From: Candidatus Brevefilum sp.
Lineage (GTDB): Bacteria > Chloroflexota > Anaerolineae > Anaerolineales > Anaerolineaceae
Direction of reading: 5' to 3'
NCBI GenBank assembly: GCA_007119455.1
Contig: SKPR01000097.1
Coordinates: forward strand, 1-6,936
Length of the DNA: 6,936 bases
The translations under genes and the position numbers were made by a program. The first letter of the stretch is position 1, and every line of letters starts with the position of its first letter. The notes under the pieces were generated by a model that ran no database searches, was not told the DNA's origin, and saw only the letters and a program-made list of their open reading frames with translations. Below, one piece after another: positions 1-5,879 of the stretch.

Positions 1-840
1 CGCACCCCGGATCTGGTTCAAGGTGAATCCGAATTTCTCAACCACCTGGCCAGGGGTGGGCTTTCCGTACCCCAGGTGCTGCCATCCATCCATGGGAACC
101 TGGTTGAAACGATTGAAGCAGCGGACGGCTCACTATTCCTAACAACACTCTTTGAGAAAGCACCAGGCGGCCCACCTGGAACAACGGATTGGAAACCACA
201 ACTTCATCAGGATATGGGGCGATTTATGGGGAAGTTACACCGATTGAGCAAACAATTCAGGCCAAGCGCCGTTCAGTACAAACGCTTTGATATTAAAGAC
301 GACTTAACTGAGGTCCAACAAACTGCCAGAAAACACCTCCCAGAATCGGACCATGGTATTCTGACTGCTTTAGAGGAAACAGTAGCAGCCATTCACCAAC
401 TGCCTAGTTGCAATGATTGCTACGGCCTGTGTCACATCGATTTTCACGGCGGTAATTTCTTTATCACAGATGACGGTCAGATCACATTATTTGATTTTGA
501 CGACTGCCAGTATGCCTGGTTTATTTACGATATCGCCATGGCACTGTTTTATGTCACACCGCCTGACTGTGCCAGCGGATCCCAACGACGTGATGCCATG
601 TCATTCCTCCAGAATTTCTGGAAGGGATACCAAATTGAAAATAACCTGAATCGGAGTTGGTTAGCCCACATTGCCCTCTTCCTACGCCTGCGAGAAATTG
701 ATCTCTACATCCTCATCCACCGCAGTATGGATCTAAACAACCTGGACCGGTGGTGTGCAAGTTATATGAAAAACCGGCATGAGAAGATATTAGGTAATGT
801 GCCCTACTGTGATATTGCTTTCGATTCAGCAAAAAATTGA
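1..840 (+). CDS. Phosphotransferase, APH/RdoA-like kinase fold (5' truncated by window)
   Basis: The reading frame is open from base 1 to the TGA at 838-840, giving 279 visible residues; the true start lies upstream of the window, so the GTG at 76 is an internal codon. Residues before it (including E-S-E-F-L-N-H-L and a G-L-S-V-P-Q-V stretch) match the N-lobe helix and strand of aminoglycoside-phosphotransferase-like kinases. The catalytic loop H-I-D-F-H-G-G-N is at visible residues 145-152 (bases 433-456), with the putative catalytic Asp at 147 and the metal-binding Asn at 152. The D-F-D-D metal motif is at bases 493-504, followed by an aromatic D-I-A-M-A-L-F helix typical of the family. Family members phosphorylate small molecules (homoserine, choline, aminoglycosides) or proteins (RdoA/SrkA); the substrate cannot be read from sequence. 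It is probably cytoplasmic. A palindromic element begins immediately after its stop codon. Confidence 0.85.
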   Translation, partial: RTPDLVQGESEFLNHLARGGLSVPQVLPSIHGNLVETIEAADGSLFLTTLFEKAPGGPPGTTDWKPQLHQDMGRFMGKLHRLSKQFRPSAVQYKRFDIKDDLTEVQQTARKHLPESDHGILTALEETVAAIHQLPSCNDCYGLCHIDFHGGNFFITDDGQITLFDFDDCQYAWFIYDIAMALFYVTPPDCASGSQRRDAMSFLQNFWKGYQIENNLNRSWLAHIALFLRLREIDLYILIHRSMDLNNLDRWCASYMKNRHEKILGNVPYCDIAFDSAKN

Positions 841-958
841 ATAAATCGTAACTACTCAGCATGCAAAGGAAAATAGGGGGTGTGGTGTGGCAGCTTCGCC
901 GCCACACCACACCCCCCAACCTTCAGCAACAGAACTGCCTGAGCAGTTACAATAAATC
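840..958. mobile_element. Candidate MITE (103 bp, 848-950) with 8-bp target-site duplication
   Basis: The ends are inverted repeats: GTAACTACTCAG at 848-859 and CTGAGCAGTTAC at 939-950, 11 of 12 positions complementary (the mismatch is a G-U pair in minus-strand RNA). Immediately outside both ends is the identical octamer AATAAATC (840-847 and 951-958), as expected of a target duplication. Inside is a perfect 16-bp inverted repeat (876-891 with 901-916, arm GGGGGTGTGGTGTGGC) around a 9-nt loop. There is no coding capacity, so any movement must use a transposase in trans. GTAA termini with an 8-bp duplication are the known hallmarks of the IS66 family; assigning it there is inference. The left duplication starts at the last base of the kinase stop codon, so the insertion leaves that gene intact. 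Without the element and one duplication the convergent gap would be 51 bp. Confidence 0.72.
876..916. terminator. Strong GC-rich hairpin inside the element, possible terminator between convergent genes
   Basis: A perfect 16-bp stem (876-891 with 901-916) encloses the loop AGCTTCGCC. On the minus strand it is followed by TATTTTCCTTT, a modest U-rich tract, so it could stop transcripts from the DinB genes. On the plus strand the following bases (CAACCTTCAG) are not U-rich, so intrinsic termination of the kinase transcript is less certain. The hairpin lies within the MITE-like element, so any terminator role would have come with the insertion. Confidence 0.5.
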
Positions 959-980
959 AAAATAAACTACATGAAGTTTG
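957..980 (-). terminator. Weak candidate terminator for the DinB pair
   Basis: On the minus strand, just past the stop codon at 1003, AAACT (979-975) can pair with AGTTT (968-964) around a 6-nt loop, and is followed by ATTTTGATTTATT. The stem is only 5 bp and A/T-rich, so on its own it would be weak. It may be the original terminator that served before the palindromic element arrived next to it. Confidence 0.25.
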
Positions 981-1002
981 AGATTCTTGGCAATTAATTC
1001 CT

Positions 1003-1509
1003 TTAATTCTTTATTCGCGCCAGCCAAGCGCGTATCTCGCGTTCATGGTCATCGTGAAAATGGTCAAAATATTCACCAGCCAGAAAGCGTTCATTTCCAA
1101 CCCAGACCAGATAAAAATCATGATGTTCCTTGATTACTTCGATCCGGACATTATCAGTCAAGCTATCGATGACCATGAGGAGCTGTTGCAATACCTGTTT
1201 TGATTCATCCAAGACTTCTTCAACTGGACGCAGGTGATTACGCTCATAAATCCATGCGTTGATTTCATCTTCTTTTTGAAGGTGTGCGGGCCAGGGCGGT
1301 GATGGTTGTGGCATGCTCCTTTGCGCAGCCTTGATTCGGGCCAAGAGCCACAAATTCCAGATATTCAGGTGTGCGATAATATCCTTAATGGACCAGTGAC
1401 CCGCCACACCTGGCAGTTCTATGTGCTCTGGATCAATTTGATTGAGAAAAGCCTCCCATTCTCGTTTTTCTTCATGCAGCCAATTCAGTAGTTCGAATTT
1501 CCTCATCAT
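1003..1509 (-). CDS. DinB-fold protein, ClbS/DfsB (DUF1706)-like
   Basis: A 168-residue protein of the size of a single DinB/YfiT-type four-helix bundle. The first helix pair ends in the signature H-W-S-I-K-D-I-I-A-H-L-N-I-W (residues 38-51), which places a probable metal-ligand His at 47. The C-terminal helix carries H150, H152 and H155 in H-F-H-D-D-H-E, the expected second ligand cluster. The W-S-I-K-D opening and the Y-E-R-N-H-L-R-P segment (88-95) resemble the ClbS/DfsB/DUF1706 branch; colibactin self-resistance protein ClbS is one characterised member, but most are of unknown role and I assign no substrate. Two adjacent ATGs (1509 and 1506) are possible starts; the SD TAAAGG at 1519-1514 lies 4 nt from the first and 7 nt from the second, so 1506 may be the real one. 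It is second in a two-gene unit, 7 bp after the upstream DinB gene. Confidence 0.8.
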   Translation of the reverse strand: MMRKFELLNWLHEEKREWEAFLNQIDPEHIELPGVAGHWSIKDIIAHLNIWNLWLLARIKAAQRSMPQPSPPWPAHLQKEDEINAWIYERNHLRPVEEVLDESKQVLQQLLMVIDSLTDNVRIEVIKEHHDFYLVWVGNERFLAGEYFDHFHDDHEREIRAWLARIKN

Positions 1510-1513
1510 GCAG

Positions 1514-1519
1514 CCTTTA
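1514..1519 (-). promoter_or_regulatory. SD overlapping the upstream stop codon
   Basis: On the minus strand TAAAGG contains the TAA stop of the upstream DinB gene (1519-1517) and supplies the AAGG ribosome-binding site of the downstream one. The overlap suggests translational coupling of the two genes and favours the second of the two tandem ATGs as start. Confidence 0.6.
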
Positions 1520-2038
1520 CAGCGGACCTTCTTTCACCGCAAACTTTTCCGTGTGCGCATTGAGATAGGCCCAACCATCCACTTCTGGAGCAGGGAGCCC
1601 CAGACTGCTGATGATGGTGGTGATATTGGTTCGATGCTCAATACCATGGTTGATGGTTTGAATAAAGAGGTGCCGGGCATGGTATTCAAAAAAGCTGCCC
1701 TCATCCTCTTCATGCACGATATCGGTCGGTGCGACGTGCTTAATTGCCTCAAGTAAAGCTTCTGCTACCGTTGCAGAAAAGTCAGTGATTTCAGCCAGTG
1801 ACGGCTCATCTTCCCACCTAAAAGGTGGTGATAGTCTTTTGCCTGTCATTCTTCCGATATAAGACGCTTCTGCATGGATAATGTGCCCGATGGTCTCGTG
1901 GATGGTGCCATATGTGCCAGGAACCGTGGCGTTAAGCTCTTCACTCGTCAGTTCCTGACAAAAGATCAGGATCTGTCGATTAGCCCAGTTATTGTAGTGG
2001 ATCAGCTCGATCAGGGTTGTTTCAGGTTGTGTTTCCAT
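1517..2038 (-). CDS. DinB family metal-dependent protein
   Basis: A 173-residue DinB/YfiT-like four-helix-bundle protein. The N-terminal helix has Y-N-N-W-A-N-R-Q-I (15-23), close to the family's common Y-N-x-W-A-N motif. G-T-I-H-E-T-I-G-H-I-I-H-A-E (44-57) supplies the first metal-ligand region, with His 52 or 55. N-H-G-I-E-H-R-T-N-I (130-139) supplies the two His (131, 135) four residues apart that are typical of the third helix. Family members bind Ni or Zn; some are thiol-dependent transferases (for example bacillithiol or mycothiol S-transferases), others have no known activity, so the role here is open. The start at 2038 is supported by TAGGAG about 9 nt upstream. It shares the fold but little obvious sequence with the DinB gene that follows 7 bp later, so the pair is a divergent one rather than a recent duplication. 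Confidence 0.85.
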   Translation of the reverse strand: METQPETTLIELIHYNNWANRQILIFCQELTSEELNATVPGTYGTIHETIGHIIHAEASYIGRMTGKRLSPPFRWEDEPSLAEITDFSATVAEALLEAIKHVAPTDIVHEEDEGSFFEYHARHLFIQTINHGIEHRTNITTIISSLGLPAPEVDGWAYLNAHTEKFAVKEGPL

Positions 2039-2110
2039 ACTTCAGATCTCCTATTTGGAGCAAATGTTCTTCCACTCTGGTATTACGCCTATTTTCACAA
2101 AGACCTTCTT

Positions 2111-2131
2111 AAGAAAGCGAGTGGCTCGCCT
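2111..2131 (-). terminator. Weak candidate terminator between hydrolase and DinB genes
   Basis: On the minus strand GCGAG (2129-2125) pairs with CTCGC (2121-2117) around a 3-nt loop, with one further G-U and one A-U pair outside, and TTTCTT follows. It lies in the 136-bp gap after the hydrolase stop and could partly or wholly separate its transcript from the DinB pair. The stem is short, so read-through is quite possible. Confidence 0.3.
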
Positions 2132-2134
2132 AAT

Positions 2135-2157
2135 TTGTGTTGGGTCCGTTTACACAA
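2135..2157. promoter_or_regulatory. Inverted repeat, operator-like
   Basis: TTGTGT (2135-2140) and ACACAA (2152-2157) form a perfect 6+6 inverted repeat with an 11-bp spacer, one of the spacings used by dimeric helix-turn-helix regulators. It sits between the hydrolase stop and the start of the first DinB gene. I could not place a convincing -35/-10 pair next to it, so a regulatory role is only a possibility. Confidence 0.2.
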
Positions 2158-2174
2158 TGCTTTACCTGGTCAAC

Positions 2175-2831
2175 TCACACTGTAGAGGTTTTTTTGAGGA
2201 AAGCCAGGGTTCGCTCCCAGGTCAGGTTGGCGGCGTTTTCGTCATATGCATCCTCACGGTCAGGCTCACAGAACCAGTGGCCTGTGCCAGGATACCGGTA
2301 GAAGGCCACTTGATGGCCCGCTTGCCGTAAGGATACCTCCAACTGATCAACATTGGATTGGGGTTCAAATTGATCATCTTCAGCAAAGTGACCAAGATAA
2401 GCTGCCTTTGAGTTTCTGTAATCGCCGTCACCGGCCCCATAATAAATGACGACAGATTGGATGAGTTCAGGATGGGTATCAGCCAGGTCGAGGGCATAGT
2501 AAACACCTAAAGAGAAAGCAATCACTGCCAGACGTTGATCTGCTTGATGTGTCCGTTCCTTGAGGAACAAGGCTGCCTCTACAATGTCTGCCCTGGCCTG
2601 CTCGTAGTTCTCATCAAGGGCGCTTCCCAGCACTTCGGCATCTGCTATCGTATCTGCGATCCTGCCATGGTAAAGGTCCGGTGCAAATGCTGTGAAACCG
2701 TTTCCGGCAAGCTTTTTACAGAATCCTTTGATGGTATCGTTCAACCCCCACCAGGCATGCAGAACCAGAACGCCGGTTCCAATTCCAGTTGTAGGAACAG
2801 CAAGAAATCCTTCAGGTTGAATTTCACCCAT
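2175..2831 (-). CDS. Dienelactone hydrolase family protein (Ser-nucleophile alpha/beta hydrolase)
   Basis: A 218-residue cytoplasmic alpha/beta hydrolase of the usual dienelactone-hydrolase (DLH) length. It has an early strand and oxyanion region V-L-V-L-H-A-W-W-G-L-N (21-31), then F-A-P-D-L-Y-H-G (49-56), a typical DLH segment. The nucleophile elbow A-F-S-L-G is at 105-109 with Ser 107, the acid is probably Asp 153 in E-D-D-Q-F-E-P, and the base is His 185 in P-G-T-G-H-W-F. The classical chlorocatechol-pathway enzyme has Cys at the nucleophile position, so this belongs to the Ser-bearing part of the family and its substrate is unlikely to be inferable as dienelactone. No catechol-pathway genes are nearby. 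The start is supported by GGAGG 4 nt upstream. It has its own candidate promoter at 2925-2953; the DinB pair follows after 136 bp. Confidence 0.88.
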   Translation of the reverse strand: MGEIQPEGFLAVPTTGIGTGVLVLHAWWGLNDTIKGFCKKLAGNGFTAFAPDLYHGRIADTIADAEVLGSALDENYEQARADIVEAALFLKERTHQADQRLAVIAFSLGVYYALDLADTHPELIQSVVIYYGAGDGDYRNSKAAYLGHFAEDDQFEPQSNVDQLEVSLRQAGHQVAFYRYPGTGHWFCEPDREDAYDENAANLTWERTLAFLKKTSTV

Positions 2832-2908
2832 ACTGCCTCCATTATTCTTCTTTATTGGTCGTTCTAGCCGTTAGCGTAACAACCTAAGAATATCATTATT
2901 CTGACTTA

Positions 2909-2953
2909 TGACATCTATATTGTCATTTTACTTTGGATCTTGAAGAGATTCAA
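2909..2953. promoter_or_regulatory. Two inverted repeats overlapping the hydrolase promoter, putative operators
   Basis: TTGAA-N4-TTCAA (2940-2953) covers the -35 box, and TGACA-N7-TGTCA (2909-2925) covers the predicted start of transcription. A further perfect repeat GTTA-GCG-TAAC (2870-2880) lies in the leader. Their placement on the core promoter suggests repression or response to an effector, but no regulator gene is in the window and short repeats also arise by chance in A/T-rich DNA. Confidence 0.35.
2925..2953 (-). promoter_or_regulatory. Sigma70-type promoter of the hydrolase gene
   Basis: On the minus strand TTGAAT (2953-2948) and TAAAAT (2930-2925) are separated by exactly 17 bp, matching the -35 at 4 of 6 and the -10 at 5 of 6 positions. 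Transcription would begin near 2918 and leave a leader of about 87 nt before the ATG at 2831. Confidence 0.55.
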
Positions 2954-3119
2954 CGACACATAATTTCGACCTTAATATGGAAAAGTTGTGTCAGGGAGGT
3001 AGAACAATAATGACCAATGTTAATTCGGTTTTGGTTTAGACCTGAGACAAGGAAATATGATTAAGCATCATCTTGCTATTTTGATAGGTTATTATTTTCC
3101 CATATTCCTGCACGATTGC
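2954..3119. other. Non-coding stretch between oxidoreductase and hydrolase genes
   Basis: This A/T-rich remainder of the 288-bp gap has no convincing gene. The minus strand after the oxidoreductase stop (3122-3120) shows no clear GC-rich hairpin with a U tract, so read-through toward the hydrolase is not excluded. A 9-codon frame at 3010-3039 on the plus strand has a GGGAGG site upstream, and a 37-codon frame at 3057-3170 has AAGGAA. Both are antisense to the flanking genes and are not called. Confidence 0.5.
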
Positions 3120-4121
3120 TTACACACTGTCACGACTCAAACTGACCACCCGCCCATCATCTCGGGCTGAGGCCAATAAAGCCACAATCACTCGCATATT
3201 ATCCACCGCGTCTTCAATGGGGAATAACGGAACACTCCCATCGATGGTGTGCATGAAGTCCTCAGCCAGCAGGCGGTAGTGATTTACATCGGCAAAGGTA
3301 TGTTGCTCCGAAATTTCCCTCCCCTTTTCTTCGTAAATCACAGCTTCATCCGGACCCGGGATAAAGGTCTTCGGTAATGTTAAATAACCTTCCGTACCTG
3401 CCACCAAGCAGCGTTCCCGGCGTGCCTGATTGAGCCCACAATCAAAGTGCGCCAACAATCCATCGCCGAAATCGAGCATTCCGGCCAACTGCGCATCGAC
3501 TCCTGTCGGGGCCCAATATGCCCGGGCCTGTGCGGTTACCGGCTCCCTCCCCGCCAATAACCGGCTGACATTGATGCAATAACAGCCCACATCCATCAAC
3601 GCCCCACCGCCCATCTCAGGCTGGTAGCGGATGTTGTTTAAATCCGACAGTCGGAAGGTGAAGGCCGACTCAATCGTGCGGACTTTACCAATTGCACCTG
3701 AATGGATCATTTCACGAGAGGCCAGGATGCGTGGGTGATAGCGGTACATGAAGGCTTCTGTCAATTGCACCTTGTTTGCCTCAGCCGCAGCGATCATCTG
3801 GCGGCATTCGGACGGATCTAAAGCCAGAGGTTTCTCACAAAGTACGTGTTTCCCGGCTTCCGCTGCGCGCACTGCCCATTCTCGATGCAGGTGGTTGGGG
3901 AGCGGGATATACACGGCATCAATGGCTGGATCAGCCAGCAAAGCCTGGTAATCGCCATAGGCGCGGGGAATATCCAATTCATCAGCAAAATTCTTGGCTT
4001 TTTCCTCATCCCGGCTGGCCACAGCCAACACCTCAGCCATGGATGATTCCAGGAGAGCCGGAATCATTGCTTTGCGACCAATATTGGCGGTACTGAGAAT
4101 GCCCCATTGATAAGTCTTCAT
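3120..4121 (-). CDS. Gfo/Idh/MocA family NAD(P)-dependent oxidoreductase
   Basis: A 333-residue protein of normal family length. The Rossmann fold starts at once with W-G-I-L-S-T-A-N-I-G-R (6-16), a variant dinucleotide-binding turn. V-A-S-R-D at 34-38 follows strand 2, and Y-I-P-L-P-N-H-L-H (71-79) is the familiar family loop. C-E-K-P-L-A at 95-100 contains the conserved Lys 97. The C-terminal domain carries E-A-F-M-Y-R-Y-H-P (122-130) and G-G-G-A-L-M-D-V-G-C-Y (171-181), with Asp 177 and Tyr 181. A Tyr at the last position, where many members have His, resembles the dimeric dihydrodiol dehydrogenase/D-xylose dehydrogenase branch, so a sugar or polyol substrate is plausible but not proven. 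It is soluble, without a signal peptide. The start is supported by AAGGAG 6 nt upstream of the ATG, and it is divergent from the nucleotidase gene. Confidence 0.9.
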   Translation of the reverse strand: MKTYQWGILSTANIGRKAMIPALLESSMAEVLAVASRDEEKAKNFADELDIPRAYGDYQALLADPAIDAVYIPLPNHLHREWAVRAAEAGKHVLCEKPLALDPSECRQMIAAAEANKVQLTEAFMYRYHPRILASREMIHSGAIGKVRTIESAFTFRLSDLNNIRYQPEMGGGALMDVGCYCINVSRLLAGREPVTAQARAYWAPTGVDAQLAGMLDFGDGLLAHFDCGLNQARRERCLVAGTEGYLTLPKTFIPGPDEAVIYEEKGREISEQHTFADVNHYRLLAEDFMHTIDGSVPLFPIEDAVDNMRVIVALLASARDDGRVVSLSRDSV

Positions 4122-4198
4122 TTGATACTCCTTTTGCTGTATTTTTACCGATCAGTCCTTCATAGGCGCTACAATGATCCAGCACTTAGATTACTGTA

Positions 4199-4225
4199 AT
4201 TATAAATGGGAACTCAAAAACATGA
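4199..4225 (-). promoter_or_regulatory. Candidate promoter of the Gfo/Idh/MocA gene
   Basis: On the minus strand a perfect -10 box TATAAT lies at 4204-4199. Sixteen bp upstream is TTCATG, which matches the -35 consensus at only 3 of 6 positions. Transcription would start near 4192, giving a leader of about 70 nt before the ATG at 4121. The assignment rests mainly on the -10 box. Confidence 0.45.
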
Positions 4226-4257
4226 ACCTTATCTTATTTTGAGATTTTCTATCCAAA

Positions 4258-4278
4258 ATATCGATATCAATCATTGAT
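4258..4278. promoter_or_regulatory. Adjacent palindromes in the divergent control region
   Basis: ATATCGATAT (4258-4267) is a perfect 10-bp palindrome, and ATCAA-TCA-TTGAT (4266-4278) is a perfect inverted repeat that runs into the -35 box of the nucleotidase promoter. The position, upstream of and overlapping one of two opposed promoters, is what a shared regulator site would look like. No regulator gene is adjacent, so this is inference from placement. Confidence 0.35.
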
Positions 4279-4302
4279 TTTCCTCAGTGATTTTTGTATA
4301 CT
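4274..4302 (+). promoter_or_regulatory. Strong sigma70-type promoter of the nucleotidase gene
   Basis: TTGATT (4274-4279) and TATACT (4297-4302) are 17 bp apart, matching the -35 at 4 of 6 and the -10 at 5 of 6 positions. The predicted start of transcription is near 4309, about 33 nt before the ATG at 4342. Because the -10 box overlaps the TTG at 4294, translation cannot begin there if this promoter is used. Confidence 0.65.
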
Positions 4303-4341
4303 GGTGAGAACACCAACACACAACAAAAAGGGGCACTGATT

Positions 4342-5808
4342 ATGAACACACACCCATTTACCATTCTGCACTCCAATGATATTCACGGCGACTTCCATGC
4401 AGAGGTCTGCGGTGAAAAAGGCGATCTGATTGGGGGATTATCGCTGCTTTCAGGTTATATTAACCAGGTTCGAAAAGAAGAAGAAAACGTCCTCTATGTA
4501 ATTGCGGGTGATATGGTGCAGGGCTCAATCATCGACGCTGAATATAGGGGCATCTCAACCGTCTCGATCATGAACTATCTGGCCCCTGACGTTGTGACAC
4601 TGGGCAACCACGAATTCGACTACGGCCTGCCCCATCTGCTCTTTTTGGAAAAATTAGCCAACTTCCCCATCGTCAACGCCAACCTCTATATCCGCCAGCA
4701 TAACAAACGGTTGATGCAACCCTATCACATCATCCGCATGGCGGGATTGGACATTCTCTTCATTGGCATTATCACCGAACTGGTCATCACCACCATTAAT
4801 AATGACCAGACGATCAGCAGTTTTATCTCCCTTGAGGAAGCCTCAGAAGAGGTCGGAAAAATCACCAATGCCTATAAACATGACGATATTGACCTGACAA
4901 TCCTGCTGACCCACATCGGTTTTGAGGCTGACCTCGAACTGGCAGCCCTGCTCGATCCTGATTGGGGCGTTGATATGATCATCGGCGGTCATTCCCACAC
5001 CATTCTGGAAGAGCCCGCCAGGGTCAATGATGTGCTGATCACCCAGGCCGGCGAGGGCACCAAACAGATCGGACGTTATGACATCATCGTGGATGACGAT
5101 ACCAACAGCATCGTCGAATTTGACTGGGAGCTAGTTCCTATCTCAAAGGACACGATCCAGCCAGACAAGGACCTGCAAAAATATATTGACTCGTATACCG
5201 AAGTTGTCGATGCTAAGTACAACAGCATCGTCTGCAAGCTCTCCACTGAGCTGACCCATCCCTCCCGGGTCGAGGAGACATCCCTCGGTAATCTATTCGC
5301 GGACGCCCTGTCAGAATGGGACGAACTGGATGTGATGCTCCTCGGCTCCGGTTCAATTCGGACGCCGACTCTGGGGCCTGTGGTGACGCTCGGTGACTTC
5401 ATGTCCTGTTTTCCCTATAAAGACACATTGATCAGCTACACGGTGGATGGTAAAACGTTATGGCGTATATTTAACCATTGGATGCGACCCGACAACCGTA
5501 CGCGCCGGGGGGAATGCTACCAGGTGAATGCTGGTGTGCGGGCGGTTTACGACGATCAGAAGCAGAGCCTGGCAGAATTATGGGTGAAAGGCAAACCCGT
5601 CGAAGATGAGGCATTGTTTACTGTAGGGCTGCAGGGCTATCATGCCAACAATAGCGAAGCCAACCTGGCCGTCACCATGGACGAATTGCGTCTGTCAGGA
5701 CGCAGTCGTGTGGTCGCGACCTGCGTCCAGGACCTGGCTCTCGAATACCTGCGTGCTCACCAGAACTTCAGAGAACAGGTCGAGGGCCGGTTGGTGTATA
5801 TAGGATAA
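4342..5808 (+). CDS. Bifunctional UshA-type 5'-nucleotidase / metallophosphoesterase, cytoplasmic form
   Basis: A 488-residue two-domain enzyme expected to hydrolyse phosphate esters of nucleotides or related compounds. The N-terminal calcineurin-like domain has every metal motif in order: S-N-D-I-H-G (11-16, Asp 13 and His 15), G-D-M-V-Q-G-S (56-62, Asp 57), G-N-H-E-F-D (88-93), T-H-I-G (190-193, His 191) and G-G-H-S-H-T (215-220, His 217 and 219). The C-terminal 5'-nucleotidase domain has E-E-T-S-L-G-N-L-F-A-D-A (311-322), G-S-G-S-I-R-T (335-341) and F-P-Y-K-D-T-L (357-363). Start choice: the frame extends upstream to a TTG at 4294, but AAGGGG 8 nt before the ATG at 4342 and the promoter over the TTG favour 4342. 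The protein begins directly at the first catalytic strand with no signal peptide or anchor, unlike periplasmic UshA or wall-linked homologues, so it probably works in the cytoplasm. The exact substrate is unknown. Confidence 0.9.
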   Translation: MNTHPFTILHSNDIHGDFHAEVCGEKGDLIGGLSLLSGYINQVRKEEENVLYVIAGDMVQGSIIDAEYRGISTVSIMNYLAPDVVTLGNHEFDYGLPHLLFLEKLANFPIVNANLYIRQHNKRLMQPYHIIRMAGLDILFIGIITELVITTINNDQTISSFISLEEASEEVGKITNAYKHDDIDLTILLTHIGFEADLELAALLDPDWGVDMIIGGHSHTILEEPARVNDVLITQAGEGTKQIGRYDIIVDDDTNSIVEFDWELVPISKDTIQPDKDLQKYIDSYTEVVDAKYNSIVCKLSTELTHPSRVEETSLGNLFADALSEWDELDVMLLGSGSIRTPTLGPVVTLGDFMSCFPYKDTLISYTVDGKTLWRIFNHWMRPDNRTRRGECYQVNAGVRAVYDDQKQSLAELWVKGKPVEDEALFTVGLQGYHANNSEANLAVTMDELRLSGRSRVVATCVQDLALEYLRAHQNFREQVEGRLVYIG

Positions 5809-5879
5809 GTGAATGATTATTTACAATTATTGGGGGTGGTAAAAAAACATCATCAATCCACAAACATTTGGTTCATCAT

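Noticed and set aside
76..78. GTG as the start of the first gene
   Set aside because: The frame continues upstream to base 1 with residues that fit the kinase N-lobe, and no SD precedes the GTG; the gene is cut by the window edge.
2106..2115. Perfect palindrome TTCTTAAGAA next to the weak terminator
   Set aside because: Short and A/T-rich; no promoter adjoins it, so it is within chance expectation.
1306..2330. Plus-strand frames opposite the DinB genes and the hydrolase
   Set aside because: No family motifs, and they overlap well-supported minus-strand genes with SD sites and conserved His/Ser motifs.
3010..3039. Nine-codon frame behind GGGAGG, possible leader peptide
   Set aside because: No downstream plus-strand gene that it could regulate; the next genes on both sides are on the minus strand.
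3057..3170. 37-codon plus-strand frame with an AAGGAA site, partly hydrophobic
   Set aside because: It runs antisense into the 3' end of the Gfo/Idh/MocA gene, its last third simply mirrors that coding sequence, and I recognise no family.
5076..5402. 108-codon minus-strand frame inside the nucleotidase
   Set aside because: Low-complexity Ser/Thr-rich translation with no recognisable motif, fully inside a gene whose domains are intact in the other strand.
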